Part shown: piece after piece, positions 29,215 through 37,555 of the stretch
Position numbering within the stretch: the first letter of the stretch is position 1
How the letters are laid out: every line of letters begins with the position of its first letter
Assembly: GCF_004348425.1 (NCBI RefSeq)
Contig: NZ_SMKK01000009.1
Coordinates: 1 to 64,000, forward strand
Direction: 5' to 3'
From: Actinomadura sp. 7K507
Lineage (GTDB): Bacteria > Actinomycetota > Actinomycetes > Streptosporangiales > Streptosporangiaceae
DNA length: 64,000 nucleotides
Position numbers and translations under genes: made by a program
The notes under the pieces: model-generated
Databases searched by the model: none
Told to the model about the DNA's origin: nothing
What the model saw: only the letters and a program-made list of their open reading frames with translations

Positions 29215-31371
29215 ATGTTCGCTCGGCTCGCGCGCTTCGTCGTGAGACACCCGTGGTGGACGATCGTGGCCTGGCTCGCAGCCGCGGTCATCATCATCGC
29301 CTTCTCCCCCAAGCTCACCACCGAGTCGGACCAGGGCGAATTCCTGCCGTCCGGGTACGAGTCCGTCCAGGCCGTCGAGATCGCCGACAAGGCGTTCCCC
29401 GAGGGCGCCGACCTGACCTCGCTGATCGTGGTGCAGCGCACCGACGGCGGGAAGATCACCCCGGCCGACAGCGCCAAGATCGCTGAGGCCTCGAAGAACC
29501 TGACGGCGAAGAAGTATCCGACGACCCACGGGTTCCTGACCGGCCCGGAGGCCGTCGCCCCCAACAAGAGCATCCAGCTGATCAACGTCCCGATGGACAT
29601 GGCGACCGGCGATGCGGCCCAGGACCAGAGCCAGGCCATCAAGGACATCCGCGCGGAACTGCCCAAGCAGCTCGGCAGCGGGCTGGAGGCCAAGGTCGGC
29701 GGTGAGGCCGCCCTGTTCGTCGACAACGAGGACTCCTTCACCCAGTCCTTCGTGCTCATCACCGTGGCCACCTTCGCCCTCATCATCGGGCTGATCCTGG
29801 TGATCTTCCGGGCACCGCTGGCGGCGATCCTGCCGATCATCGTGATCATCGCGACCGAGCAGATGTCGATGGGGCTGATCGGCGCCGCGTCCAAGGTGCT
29901 GGACTTCTCCGGTGACGACAGCCTCCAGATCATCCTGACGATCGTGATGTTCGGCGTCGGCGCCGACTACTACCTGTTCCTGCTGTTCCGCTACCGGGAG
30001 CGGCTGCGCGCCGGCGAGGACCGCAAGACCGCGCTGATCCAGGCGGTGGAGCGGGTCGGCGAGGTCATCACCTCCGCGGCGGCCGCGATCGCGGTCACGT
30101 TCCTGGTGCTGATGCTGGCGTCCTTCGGCATCTTCGCCGCCTGGGGGCCGTCGCTGGCCATCGGCGTCGTGGTCATGGGCATCACGTCGCTGACGCTGTT
30201 CCCCGCGATCCTCTCGCTGGTCGGCACGGCGGTGTTCTGGCCGTCCAAGTCCTGGAAGAAGCAGCCGAAGGCCACCACCTCGGCCCGTCTCGGCCGGATG
30301 GTCGGCGCACGCCCCGCCCTGGTCGCCATCGGGGCCGGCGCCCTGCTGGTCGCACTGGCGTCCGGCGCGATCGGCTTCAAGTCCGACTACGACTTCCAGT
30401 CCAGCTTCCCGTCCGACACCGAGTCCGCCCAGGCCACCGAGGACATGAAGAAGGGCTTCCCGGCCGGGCAGACCACGCCGGTGCAGATCATGGTCCAGTC
30501 CACCGACGGGCAGCCGCTCACCGCGGCCGAGCTGAACGCCTTCGGGCAGCAGGCCAAGTCGCTGCCCGGTGTCGGCGGCGTCGCGCCCGCCAAGCTCAGC
30601 GAGGCCGACCCCAAGGTGGGCCAGGTCGACCTGATCCTGGACGGCAACCCGGTCAGCAACGAGTCGATCAACATGGTCAAGAACGATCTCGGGCCTGCCG
30701 TGCACGACATCACGCCGCAGGGCACGGAGCTGTTCGTCGGCGGCGAGACCGCGATCTACAGCGACATCAACAAGGTCGTCAACCGGGACCTGTCGGTGAT
30801 CCTGCCGGTCGCCGGGGTACTGATCGCGCTGATCCTGCTGGCGCTGCTGCGCTCGGTCGTCGCGCCGCTGTACCTGGTCCCGGCGGTGCTCCTGGGCTTC
30901 ACCGCGACCCTGGGCTCCGCGGTGTACGTCTTCCAGGGACTGCTGGGCCAACCCGGCGAGGTCTTCCATCTGCCGATCATGCTGTACCTGTTCGTGCTGG
31001 CCATCGGGACCGACTACAACATCCTGATGACCGCGCGATTGCGCGAGGAGGCCAAGGAGGGCCACGAGCCGCGCAAGGCCGCCGCGCTGGCGGTCGAGCA
31101 CGCCGGCCCGACGGTCGCCGCGGCCGGGTTGATCCTGGCCGGCACGTTCTCGGTGATGCTGCTGGCCAAGGTGTCGATGCTGCAGCAGATGGGCTTCTCC
31201 ATCGCGCTGGGGATCGCGCTGTCGGCCTTCGTGATGGCGATCTTCCTGGTGCCGGCCGTCACGGCGATGCTGGGCCGCAAGGCCTGGTGGCCGGGGCACG
31301 GCGCCGAGGCGAAGAAGGAGGTCAAGCCCGCCGAGACGCGGGAGGACCTCGCCCCGTCCGGGTCCCGGTAG
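29215..31371 (+). CDS. MMPL-family RND transporter, 718 aa
   Basis: Large membrane transporter of the MmpL/RND superfamily. There are two homologous halves, each with one TM, a big extracytoplasmic loop and five more TMs. The start FARLARFVVRHPWWTIVAWL is typical. The proton-relay region of the first half is FGVGADYYLFLLFRYRERL, matched in the second half by AIGTDYNILMTARLREE. Relatives export lipids, siderophores or drugs; the substrate is unknown. AAGGAAG lies four bases before ATG 29215. The 170-base gap to metB contains TTGACC but only a weak -10. A double hairpin follows. Confidence 0.93.
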   Translation: MFARLARFVVRHPWWTIVAWLAAAVIIIAFSPKLTTESDQGEFLPSGYESVQAVEIADKAFPEGADLTSLIVVQRTDGGKITPADSAKIAEASKNLTAKKYPTTHGFLTGPEAVAPNKSIQLINVPMDMATGDAAQDQSQAIKDIRAELPKQLGSGLEAKVGGEAALFVDNEDSFTQSFVLITVATFALIIGLILVIFRAPLAAILPIIVIIATEQMSMGLIGAASKVLDFSGDDSLQIILTIVMFGVGADYYLFLLFRYRERLRAGEDRKTALIQAVERVGEVITSAAAAIAVTFLVLMLASFGIFAAWGPSLAIGVVVMGITSLTLFPAILSLVGTAVFWPSKSWKKQPKATTSARLGRMVGARPALVAIGAGALLVALASGAIGFKSDYDFQSSFPSDTESAQATEDMKKGFPAGQTTPVQIMVQSTDGQPLTAAELNAFGQQAKSLPGVGGVAPAKLSEADPKVGQVDLILDGNPVSNESINMVKNDLGPAVHDITPQGTELFVGGETAIYSDINKVVNRDLSVILPVAGVLIALILLALLRSVVAPLYLVPAVLLGFTATLGSAVYVFQGLLGQPGEVFHLPIMLYLFVLAIGTDYNILMTARLREEAKEGHEPRKAAALAVEHAGPTVAAAGLILAGTFSVMLLAKVSMLQQMGFSIALGIALSAFVMAIFLVPAVTAMLGRKAWWPGHGAEAKKEVKPAETREDLAPSGSR

Positions 31372-31390
31372 CCGCCGGAACCCCATAGAC

Positions 31391-31448
31391 GTCGGGTTGC
31401 GGAGCCCGGCCCGAAACGCCGCCCACCGGCCGGACTCCGCAACCCGAC
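31391..31448. terminator. Long-loop hairpin after the MMPL gene
   Basis: GTCGGGTTGCGGAG (31391-31404) pairs with CTCCGCAACCCGAC (31435-31448). It lies 19 bases after the MMPL stop and is the first of two adjacent hairpins. Confidence 0.7.
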
Positions 31449-31463
31449 ACCCTTATCCCACCA

Positions 31464-31500
31464 GGAAGCGCCGGAGACCACGACGGTCTCCGGCGCTTCC
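31464..31500. terminator. Strong 16-bp hairpin between MMPL and cbs
   Basis: GGAAGCGCCGGAGACC (31464-31479) pairs perfectly with GGTCTCCGGCGCTTCC (31485-31500) around ACGAC, followed by TTCGTCCCC. It lies between convergent genes and probably stops both. Confidence 0.88.
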
Positions 31501-31536
31501 TTCGTCCCCGGACGGGACGGCGGCGGTCGCGCGGCG

Positions 31537-32928
31537 TCAGGTGGTGGAGGCGGCCAGGAAGGCGAGGAGGTCCTGGCGGGTGACGAGGCCCTTGGGCTTG
31601 CCGTCCACGAGGACGACGGCCGCGCCGGACTTCTCCAGGACGCCGACGGCCTTGCTGACCGGCTCGCCGGACCCGAGCGTCGGCAGCGGCCCCGACATGT
31701 GCCGCTCGACCGGCTCGGCGAGCTTGCCGCGCTCCCCGACGAGGATGTCGAGCAGGTCGCTCTCCACCACCGAGCCGACCACCTCGGCCGCCATGACCGG
31801 CGGCTCCTCCTTCATCACCGGAAGCTGCGACACCTCGTACTCGCGCATGATCGAGATGGCGGTCTGCACGCTCTCGTGCGGGTGGACGTGCACGAACTCC
31901 GGCAGCGTCCGGCGCTTGCGGGTGAGCACCTCGCCGACCCGGGCCTCCTCGGTGGAGGGGATGAGGAAGCCGTAGTCGGCCATCCAGTCGTCGTTGAAGA
32001 TCTTGGTGAGGTAGCCGCGGCCGCCGTCCGGCAGCAGCACGACGATCACCGCGTCCGGGTCGGCACGCTCGGCCACGCGCAGCGCCGCGACGACCGCCAT
32101 CCCGCAGGACCCGCCGACCAGCAGCGCCTCCTCGCGGGCCAGCCGCCTGGTCATGTTGAACGAGTCCTTGTCGGACACCGCGATGACCTCGTCGCAGATC
32201 TCCCGGTCGTAGGTCTCGGGCCAGATGTCCTCGCCCACGCCCTCGATGAGGTAGGGCCGTCCGGTGCCGCCGGAGTAGACCGACCCCTCGGGGTCCACGC
32301 CGATGATCCGCACGTCCCCGCCGGAGACCTCCTTGAGGTACCTCCCCGTGCCGCTGATGGTGCCGCCGGTGCCGATGCCGGCCACGAAGTGCGTGATGCG
32401 GCCGTCGGTCTGCTCCCAGATCTCCGGTCCCGTCGTCTCGTAGTGCGAGCGCGGGTTCTGCTGGTTGGTGTACTGGTTCGGCTTCCACGCGCCGGGGATC
32501 TCGGCGGCCAGCCGGTCCGACACGGAGTAGTAGGAGTCGGGGTGCTCGGGCGACACCGCCGAGGGGCAGACCACGACCTCCGCGCCGTACGCGCGCAGCA
32601 CGTCGATCTTGTCCTTGGCGACCTTGTCGGGGCAGACGAAGACGCAGCGGTAGCCGCGCTCCTGCGCCACGATGGCGAGCCCGACCCCGGTGTTCCCGGA
32701 CGTCGGCTCGACGATCGTGCCGCTCGGCCGCAGTTCGCCGGACTGCTCGGCCGCGTCGATCATGCGGACCGCGATGCGGTCCTTCACCGAGCCGCCGGGA
32801 TTGAAGTACTCCACCTTGGCGATCACCTGCGGCCGCCGGCCGCCGGTGGTGCTGTCGCCGATCACCTTGCGCAGTCGAACGAGCGGGGTGTTGCCCATCA
32901 GTTCGACGAGCGAGTCGTGTACGTGCAC
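31537..32928 (-). CDS. cbs: Cystathionine beta-synthase, 463 aa
   Basis: PLP enzyme joining homocysteine and serine (or O-acetylserine). The N-terminal beta-family fold has PLP Lys49 in NPGGSVKDRIAV, the substrate loop PTSGNTGVGLA and the phosphate loop GIGTGGTISGTGRYL. Two CBS domains follow at about 340-463 (HESVQTAISIMREYEVSQLPV and SGEPVSKAVGVLEKSGAAVVLV). GTG 32928 has AAGGA seven bases upstream. An open extension of 56 codons upstream is Arg/Pro-rich and covers the promoter gap. With metB nearby it implies a transsulfuration route. It is divergent from the SGNH gene. Confidence 0.93.
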   Translation of the reverse strand: MHVHDSLVELMGNTPLVRLRKVIGDSTTGGRRPQVIAKVEYFNPGGSVKDRIAVRMIDAAEQSGELRPSGTIVEPTSGNTGVGLAIVAQERGYRCVFVCPDKVAKDKIDVLRAYGAEVVVCPSAVSPEHPDSYYSVSDRLAAEIPGAWKPNQYTNQQNPRSHYETTGPEIWEQTDGRITHFVAGIGTGGTISGTGRYLKEVSGGDVRIIGVDPEGSVYSGGTGRPYLIEGVGEDIWPETYDREICDEVIAVSDKDSFNMTRRLAREEALLVGGSCGMAVVAALRVAERADPDAVIVVLLPDGGRGYLTKIFNDDWMADYGFLIPSTEEARVGEVLTRKRRTLPEFVHVHPHESVQTAISIMREYEVSQLPVMKEEPPVMAAEVVGSVVESDLLDILVGERGKLAEPVERHMSGPLPTLGSGEPVSKAVGVLEKSGAAVVLVDGKPKGLVTRQDLLAFLAASTT

Positions 32929-33112
32929 CGCGACATCCTTGTCGTTCAGTGTGAATCTGAGCGTTGCGCCCCTGTTCAGCCCGCCTGTCGAGCGGGTGCG
33001 GGGACGCGGGTCCGGATGGATCCTCAGTGCCGACGGTAGCCGAGACGGGTGCCCGCAGGCATCAACGCACGAGCCCACGGGTAGGAACTTGATCACGGAG
33101 GGTCAACCACGC

Positions 33113-34111
33113 ATGTTGAGAGCATTCACCGCACGCCGCATCGCGACGGCCGCGGCCTACGGGGGCGGTGGCATCACCGCCCTGGGCGGCATCACGTTCG
33201 GGCTCATCGTCGCCGAGGCCAAGCTGGCACGCAGGATGATCACGGCGACGCCGGGCAGCGACCCGCCGGTGGCCGACGGCCTGTACGGCGGGACGCTCGG
33301 CGGCACCCCGCTGTCCCTGGTCATGATCGGCGACTCCACCGCCGCCGGCCTCGGCGTGCACACCCCGGACGAGACGCCCGCCGCGATGCTCGCCAACGGC
33401 CTGTCGGCGATCGCGGACCGTCCCGTCCGGCTGACCAGCGTCGCCCGCTCCGGTTCCCGCTCGCAGGCCCTCTCCGGCCAGGTCGACCGGGCCATGCAAG
33501 CCCGTCCCGACATCGCCGTCATCATGATCGGCGGCAATGACGTGACGGGGCGGGTGCCGCCCGCCGAGTCCGTCCGCCATCTGACCTACGCCGTCGAGCG
33601 GCTCCGCGCCGCGGGCAGCCAGGTCGTGGTCGGGACGTGCCCCGACCTCGGCACCGTCAAGCCGCTGATGCAGCCGCTCCGGTTCATCGCCCGCCGCGCC
33701 AGCCGCCAGCTCGCCGCCGCCCAGACCATAGCGGTCGTCGAGCGCGGCGCCCGCTCGGTGTCGCTCGGCGACCTGCTCGGCCGCGAGTTCGCCGCCGACC
33801 CGCACTCGATGTTCAGCGAGGACCGCTACCACCCGTCCGCCCGCGGGTACGCCGCGGCCTGCGCCGCCGTCCTGCCCTCGATGGCATCCGCGCTGGACCT
33901 GGAGGCCGACGTCACCGAACCTCCGGGCGGGGGGATCCTGCCGGTCTACCTGGCCGCGGCCGAGGCCGCCGAGGTGTCCGGTACCGAGGTGCACGGCGCC
34001 TCGGTCGAGGGCCACGACCGCGGCCCCCGGGGCCGCTGGGCCACGCTCCTGCGCCGCCGCTCGGTCCCCGAGCGCGACGCGGCGGCCGACGACATGCGGC
34101 CGGCGACATGA
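33113..34111 (+). CDS. SGNH/GDSL hydrolase, membrane-anchored, 332 aa
   Basis: SGNH hydrolase (esterase/lipase class). Block I is MIGDSTAAGLG with the nucleophile Ser, block III MIGGNDVTG and block V SEDRYHPSARGY with the catalytic Asp and His. An N-terminal hydrophobic stretch (ATAAAYGGGGITALGGITFGLIV) should anchor it outside the membrane. The Asp-rich, Arg-rich tail after about residue 255 is unlike the core and probably disordered. GGAGG is ten bases before ATG 33113. It is probably a cell-envelope deacylase. In several actinomycetes it sits between cbs and thiolase, as here. Confidence 0.88.
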   Translation: MLRAFTARRIATAAAYGGGGITALGGITFGLIVAEAKLARRMITATPGSDPPVADGLYGGTLGGTPLSLVMIGDSTAAGLGVHTPDETPAAMLANGLSAIADRPVRLTSVARSGSRSQALSGQVDRAMQARPDIAVIMIGGNDVTGRVPPAESVRHLTYAVERLRAAGSQVVVGTCPDLGTVKPLMQPLRFIARRASRQLAAAQTIAVVERGARSVSLGDLLGREFAADPHSMFSEDRYHPSARGYAAACAAVLPSMASALDLEADVTEPPGGGILPVYLAAAEAAEVSGTEVHGASVEGHDRGPRGRWATLLRRRSVPERDAAADDMRPAT

Positions 34112-34344
34112 GGGCCCGCGACATGAAGTGAAGGTTCCGGACGCGGGAGCGGGCGAGACCACCGGGACCGGGGCCCGTCCGGTCACCTATGACGAGCCCC
34201 GGCCGCCTCGGAGTGGCCACCCGGCCGGCCGCGCGCCCGCGCTTGCGGCGGCCGGCCGGTGGCGAGGTGTCAAGGGTCCGGTGGACGGCGTCCCGCCCGC
34301 ATGGGACGGATGTCATCGGCGGGCCGGGAATCCGCAGGTGAATG
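34112..34344. other. Intergenic stretch, GC hairpin only
   Basis: No coding frame with good codon pattern or ribosome-binding site is visible in this part of the 395-base gap between the SGNH hydrolase and thiolase genes. Its only structure is the GC-rich hairpin at 34221-34259. The promoter-proximal half is described separately. Confidence 0.6.
34221..34259. terminator. GC hairpin after the SGNH hydrolase gene
   Basis: CCGGCCGGCCGC (34221-34232) pairs with GCGGCCGGCCGG (34248-34259) around a 15-base loop, about 110 bases after the SGNH stop. It is a probable terminator, with no T-tract. Confidence 0.5.
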
Positions 34345-34424
34345 AGTAAGTTCTTACTTATTGTTTGCATTGTCAACACTGTGCGGGGGCACATTGTGCG
34401 CGGGCGGCGGCGGGCGGTTAGATT
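34345..34424 (+). promoter_or_regulatory. Thiolase promoter region with AGTAAG-TT-CTTACT palindrome
   Basis: AGTAAG (34345-34350), TT, CTTACT (34353-34358) is a perfect 6-2-6 palindrome in an AT-rich patch. Thirty-five bases further on, TTGTGC (34394-34399), an 18-base spacer and TTAGAT (34418-34423) make a plausible promoter for the thiolase. The palindrome resembles TetR-type sites of fatty-acid regulons; no regulator is adjacent. Confidence 0.45.
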
Positions 34425-34506
34425 GCTGGTGACCGGCGAGTAACACAGGCAGGGCAGCGCTGCCCGCCACGCCGACAGAACGGCCGCTGAGACAGGAGAC
34501 CCGCAC

Positions 34507-35727
34507 ATGCCCGAGGCAGTCATCGTCGCAACCGCACGCTCGCCGATCGGCCGCGCCTTCAAGGGGTCGCTCAAGGACATGCGGCCCGACGACCTCACCG
34601 CACAGATGATCACCGCCGCGATGGCCAAGGTCCCCGAGCTGGATCCGGGCCAGATCGACGACCTCCTGCTCGGCTGCGGCCTGCCCGGCGGCGAGCAGGG
34701 CTACAACATGGGACGGGTCGTGTCCGTGTTGCTGGGCTGGGACAACGTGCCCGGTGCGACCATCACCCGGTACTGCTCGTCCTCGCTCCAGACGACCCGG
34801 ATGGCGCTGCACGCGATCCGCGCGGGCGAGGCCGACGTCATCGTCTCGGCCGGAGTCGAGACCGTCAGCCGCTTCGCCAAGGGCAGCAGCGACGGCCTTC
34901 CCGACACCCAGAACCCCAAGTTCGCCGAAGCCGAGGCCCGCACCGCCAAGGCCGGCGAGGGCGGCGCGCCCGTGTGGCACGACCCGCGCCAGGACGGCAG
35001 CCTGCCCGACATCTACATCGCGATGGGCCAGACCGCAGAGAACGTGGCCGGGATGCGCGGCGTCAGCCGGCAGGCGCAGGACGAGTTCGGCGTCCGCTCG
35101 CAGAACCTCGCCGAGAAGGCTCTCAACAACGGCTTCTGGGAGAAGGACATCACCCCGGTGACGCTGCCGGACGGCACCGTCGTCGCCAAGGACGACGGCC
35201 CGCGCCCCGGCACGTCCTACGAGAAGGTCTCCCAGCTCCAGCCGGTGTTCCGCCCGGACGGGACGGTCACCGCCGGCAACTGCTGCCCGCTGAACGACGG
35301 CGGGGCCGCGGTCGTCATCATGAGCGACACCAAGGCCGCCGAGCTCGGCATCACCCCGCTGGCCCGGGTCGTGTCGACCGGCGTCACCGGCCTGTCCCCC
35401 GAGATCATGGGCCTCGGCCCGGTCGACGCGTCCCGCAAGGCGCTGGCCAAGGCGGGCATGACCATCGCCGACATCGACCTCGTCGAGATCAACGAGGCGT
35501 TCGCCGCGCAGGTGCTGCCGTCCGCCGAGGACCTCGGCATCGACATCGACAAGCTGAACGTGAACGGCGGCGCGATCGCCGTCGGCCACCCGTTCGGCAT
35601 GACCGGCGCACGGATCACCTCCACGCTCCTGAACGGCCTGGAGTTCCACGACAAGCAGTTCGGGCTGGAGACGATGTGCGTGGGCGGCGGCCAGGGCATG
35701 GCGATGGTCCTGGAGCGCCTTTCCTGA
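34507..35727 (+). CDS. Thiolase (acetyl-CoA acyltransferase), 406 aa
   Basis: Thiolase-family enzyme that makes or breaks acetoacetyl-CoA or longer 3-ketoacyl-CoA. The nucleophile is Cys90 in TRYCSSSLQT. The His is in NVNGGAIAVGHPFGMTGAR and the second Cys in MCVGGGQGMA. Full length. The FadA/FadI-like SSSLQ variant (classical is SGL/SSG) suggests a beta-oxidation thiolase rather than a dedicated acetoacetyl-CoA synthase. GGAGA lies seven bases before ATG 34507. It is monocistronic, with a hairpin following at 35742-35787. Confidence 0.92.
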   Translation: MPEAVIVATARSPIGRAFKGSLKDMRPDDLTAQMITAAMAKVPELDPGQIDDLLLGCGLPGGEQGYNMGRVVSVLLGWDNVPGATITRYCSSSLQTTRMALHAIRAGEADVIVSAGVETVSRFAKGSSDGLPDTQNPKFAEAEARTAKAGEGGAPVWHDPRQDGSLPDIYIAMGQTAENVAGMRGVSRQAQDEFGVRSQNLAEKALNNGFWEKDITPVTLPDGTVVAKDDGPRPGTSYEKVSQLQPVFRPDGTVTAGNCCPLNDGGAAVVIMSDTKAAELGITPLARVVSTGVTGLSPEIMGLGPVDASRKALAKAGMTIADIDLVEINEAFAAQVLPSAEDLGIDIDKLNVNGGAIAVGHPFGMTGARITSTLLNGLEFHDKQFGLETMCVGGGQGMAMVLERLS

Positions 35728-35741
35728 CGGCCCGGCGGGCG

Positions 35742-35787
35742 GCCCGCACGGAAATCGTCCGTCCACGATGACGGCGTCCGTGCGGGC
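35742..35787. terminator. Hairpin after the thiolase gene
   Basis: GCCCGCACGGA (35742-35752) pairs with TCCGTGCGGGC (35777-35787) around a 24-base loop, 14 bases after the thiolase stop. Confidence 0.6.
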
Positions 35788-35802
35788 TCACCTGCGTGTT
35801 TC

Positions 35803-35817
35803 CGGGGAACTTCCCCG
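35803..35817. promoter_or_regulatory. CGGGGAA-C-TTCCCCG palindrome upstream of the DUF4287 gene
   Basis: A perfect 7-1-7 palindrome. The single-base centre cannot form an RNA loop, so a DNA-binding site is likelier than a terminator. It lies about 110 bases before the TTG start at 35927. An AT-rich patch with TTAGAT follows at about 35840. Confidence 0.35.
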
Positions 35818-35926
35818 CTATTAACGATCTACGTAACGTATTAGATAGGTCCCCGTTAGGGGGTTGTCACATCCGGTCCGCTGTTGCAGAGTCAGCAGGA
35901 AGAGCCCCGCGACCTGGAGGTGCCAA

Positions 35927-36154
35927 TTGTCACTGAACCACTCGCCGGAGACGCACAGCAAGCTGATAGCCCGCATCCCGCAAGTCACAGGACGTGACAT
36001 CCCCGAGTGGTTCACCGCCATCGAGAACGGCCCGTCGTTCACACGCTGCGAGGAACGCAGCCACTGGCTGGCCGAAGAGCACAACCTCTCCCACGGCTAC
36101 GCCTCGGCGCTGGTGCGCGAGCACGAGCGCGAGCGCCGCGCACGGCACTACTGA
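35927..36154 (+). CDS. DUF4287-like small protein, 75 aa
   Basis: Short soluble protein. The segment HSKLIARIPQVTGRDIPEW, then FTRCEERSHWLAEEHNLSHGYASALVREHE, matches the DUF4287 family, seen often as a stand-alone protein of 70-75 residues in actinobacteria. The function is unknown. A TTG start at 35927 is preferred because GGAGG lies six bases upstream and the product then has the family length. An ATG 21 codons earlier has no ribosome-binding site and adds a Cys/Arg-rich stretch. Confidence 0.75.
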   Translation: MSLNHSPETHSKLIARIPQVTGRDIPEWFTAIENGPSFTRCEERSHWLAEEHNLSHGYASALVREHERERRARHY

Positions 36155-36511
36155 GCGCGGGCCCGCCGGGCGGGAACGAACACAGGAACGAGCAAGACCG
36201 AGCACAGCCGAACACCGAGTCGCCGTCCGGCGCGTCCCGCCGACCGGCCGGCCCGCCGAGGCCCGCGGACGCGGCACCGGAAGGGGCGACTCACCCGCAG
36301 AACTTCATACGGCCTGCTTCACATTGACGTTGCGGGATCCCGCCAACGGATGCCCCCGCCGTCGTGCCGCCACGCCGCGCCACGACCCTGGCGCAGAGAT
36401 CCCGCACAGATCAGCCCCGCGCCGGAAGGCGCGGGGCTGATCATTGTTCAGAGCTGAACGCGGGGGCGAATTCCGGCGGGGCCGGACGCGCTGCCCGGCC
36501 CGCCGGACGCG
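36155..36511. other. Intergenic region with a palindrome and a terminator
   Basis: This 357-base gap lies between the convergent DUF4287 and BI-1 genes. It has no convincing coding frame. An imperfect palindrome around GCGGGATCCCGC (36328-36348, outer CGTTG/CAACG) is unexplained, and the hairpin at 36409-36442 terminates one or both genes. Confidence 0.5.
36409..36442. terminator. Strong 15-bp hairpin with GGAA tetraloop
   Basis: GATCAGCCCCGCGCC (36409-36423) pairs perfectly with GGCGCGGGGCTGATC (36428-36442) around GGAA, then ATTGTT. It lies between convergent genes ending at 36154 and 36512. Confidence 0.88.
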
Positions 36512-37360
36512 CTAGTCCCTGCCGCCGTAGAAGTAGCTGAGCAGCCGGAGCATCTCCAGGTAGATCCAGACCAGCGCCAGCACCAGCCCGAACGCGCAGT
36601 ACCAGGCGAACTTCTCCGGTGCCCCGCTGCGGACGCCCTGCTCGATCGAGTCGAAGTCCAGCAGCAGGAAGAAGCAGCCGACGAGAATCGCGACGACGCT
36701 GAACACGTAGGCGAGCGGGTTGTCCGGGTCGCGGATGCCGAGCCCGTCGTCCGAGCCGAACATGTACATCAGCATGTTGATGAGCATCAGCGCGATCAGC
36801 GCGACCCCGGCCGCGATGGCGAACTTCGCGAACTTGGGCGTGACCCGGACGATCCGCAGCGCGTAGACGGCGAGCGTGGCGGCGAACGCCAGGGCCGTGC
36901 CGATCACGGCCTGGAAGACCACGCCGTGGAAGAGGTCGTTGTAGATGTGGCTGATGATGCCGACGACGACGCCGTAGACGGCCGCGAACGTCAGGACCAT
37001 CGGCGCGTTGGCCTTGCGGCCGAACGTGATGAACGCCCAGATCCCGATCTGGGCGATCAGCGCCACGACCAGGACGGGGACGGCGGCGCTCGTCGGTACG
37101 AGCACCCAGGCCGCGGCCGCGGCGATCACGAGGGTGACCAGCGTCATGAAGCCGCGGACGACGACGTCGTCCATGGTCATGGGCCTGGTGGGCGCCGGCG
37201 GCGCGTAGCCGGGCGCGGGTTGTCCCGCGCCTCCGTAGGGCTGCGTGCCGTATCCGGGGCTCCCGTATCCCGCTGCGCCCTGACCGGGCGAGCCGTAGGC
37301 CGCGCCTCCGGCCCGCTGGTTGAAGGCGTTACCGCGGAACGCCGGGTTCCTGCTCTCCAT
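36512..37360 (-). CDS. Bax inhibitor-1/YccA-like membrane protein, 282 aa
   Basis: The N-terminal ~60 residues are Gly/Pro/Tyr-rich and disordered (GYGSPGYGTQPYGG). About seven membrane segments then run from VRGFMTLVTLVIAAAAAWVLV to the end. The C-terminal core LLDFDSIEQGVRSGAPEKFAWYCAFGL carries the paired acidic residues that form the pH-sensing latch of BI-1/YetJ calcium-leak channels. The function is inferred from family. GGAGGGG is five bases before ATG 37360. A possible promoter has TAGACT at 37400-37395. It lies downstream of, and on the same strand as, the odd tRNA. Confidence 0.88.
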   Translation of the reverse strand: MESRNPAFRGNAFNQRAGGAAYGSPGQGAAGYGSPGYGTQPYGGAGQPAPGYAPPAPTRPMTMDDVVVRGFMTLVTLVIAAAAAWVLVPTSAAVPVLVVALIAQIGIWAFITFGRKANAPMVLTFAAVYGVVVGIISHIYNDLFHGVVFQAVIGTALAFAATLAVYALRIVRVTPKFAKFAIAAGVALIALMLINMLMYMFGSDDGLGIRDPDNPLAYVFSVVAILVGCFFLLLDFDSIEQGVRSGAPEKFAWYCAFGLVLALVWIYLEMLRLLSYFYGGRD

Positions 37361-37465
37361 CAGAGCCCCTCCACTTCGGCCGACCTGGCCTCACAGTCTA
37401 TGCTCGAAATCCCTTCACGATCACTCCGGCGCCGCCGCGCACGGGTGAACACTCTGCGTCCTCGG

Positions 37466-37538
37466 TGCCCCTGGTCGGACTCGAACCGACACGATGGCTC
37501 TTTTAGGGAGCCCGCCTCTGCCATTGGGCTACAGGGGC
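37466..37538 (-). tRNA. Class I tRNA-like gene, anticodon UAA, C at position 33
   Basis: The minus strand folds into a complete 73-base cloverleaf without encoded CCA. The acceptor GCCCCTG/CAGGGGC is perfect and the discriminator is A. TA follows at 8-9. The D-stem GCCC/AGGC has one mismatch and the D-loop contains GG. The anticodon stem GGCTC/GAGCC is perfect, as is the T-stem GTCGG/CCGAC with loop TTCGAGT. The anticodon loop is CCTAAAA, giving anticodon UAA (37503-37505) and C instead of the near-universal U33. The variable loop is only five bases, so this is not an ordinary class II tRNA-Leu(UAA) of the bldA type. The charged amino acid is unknown. It starts 17 bases after the CFA-like methyltransferase stop, on the same strand, and may be transcribed with it. 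Confidence 0.8.
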
Positions 37539-37555
37539 GGCGTCATCATATCGAG

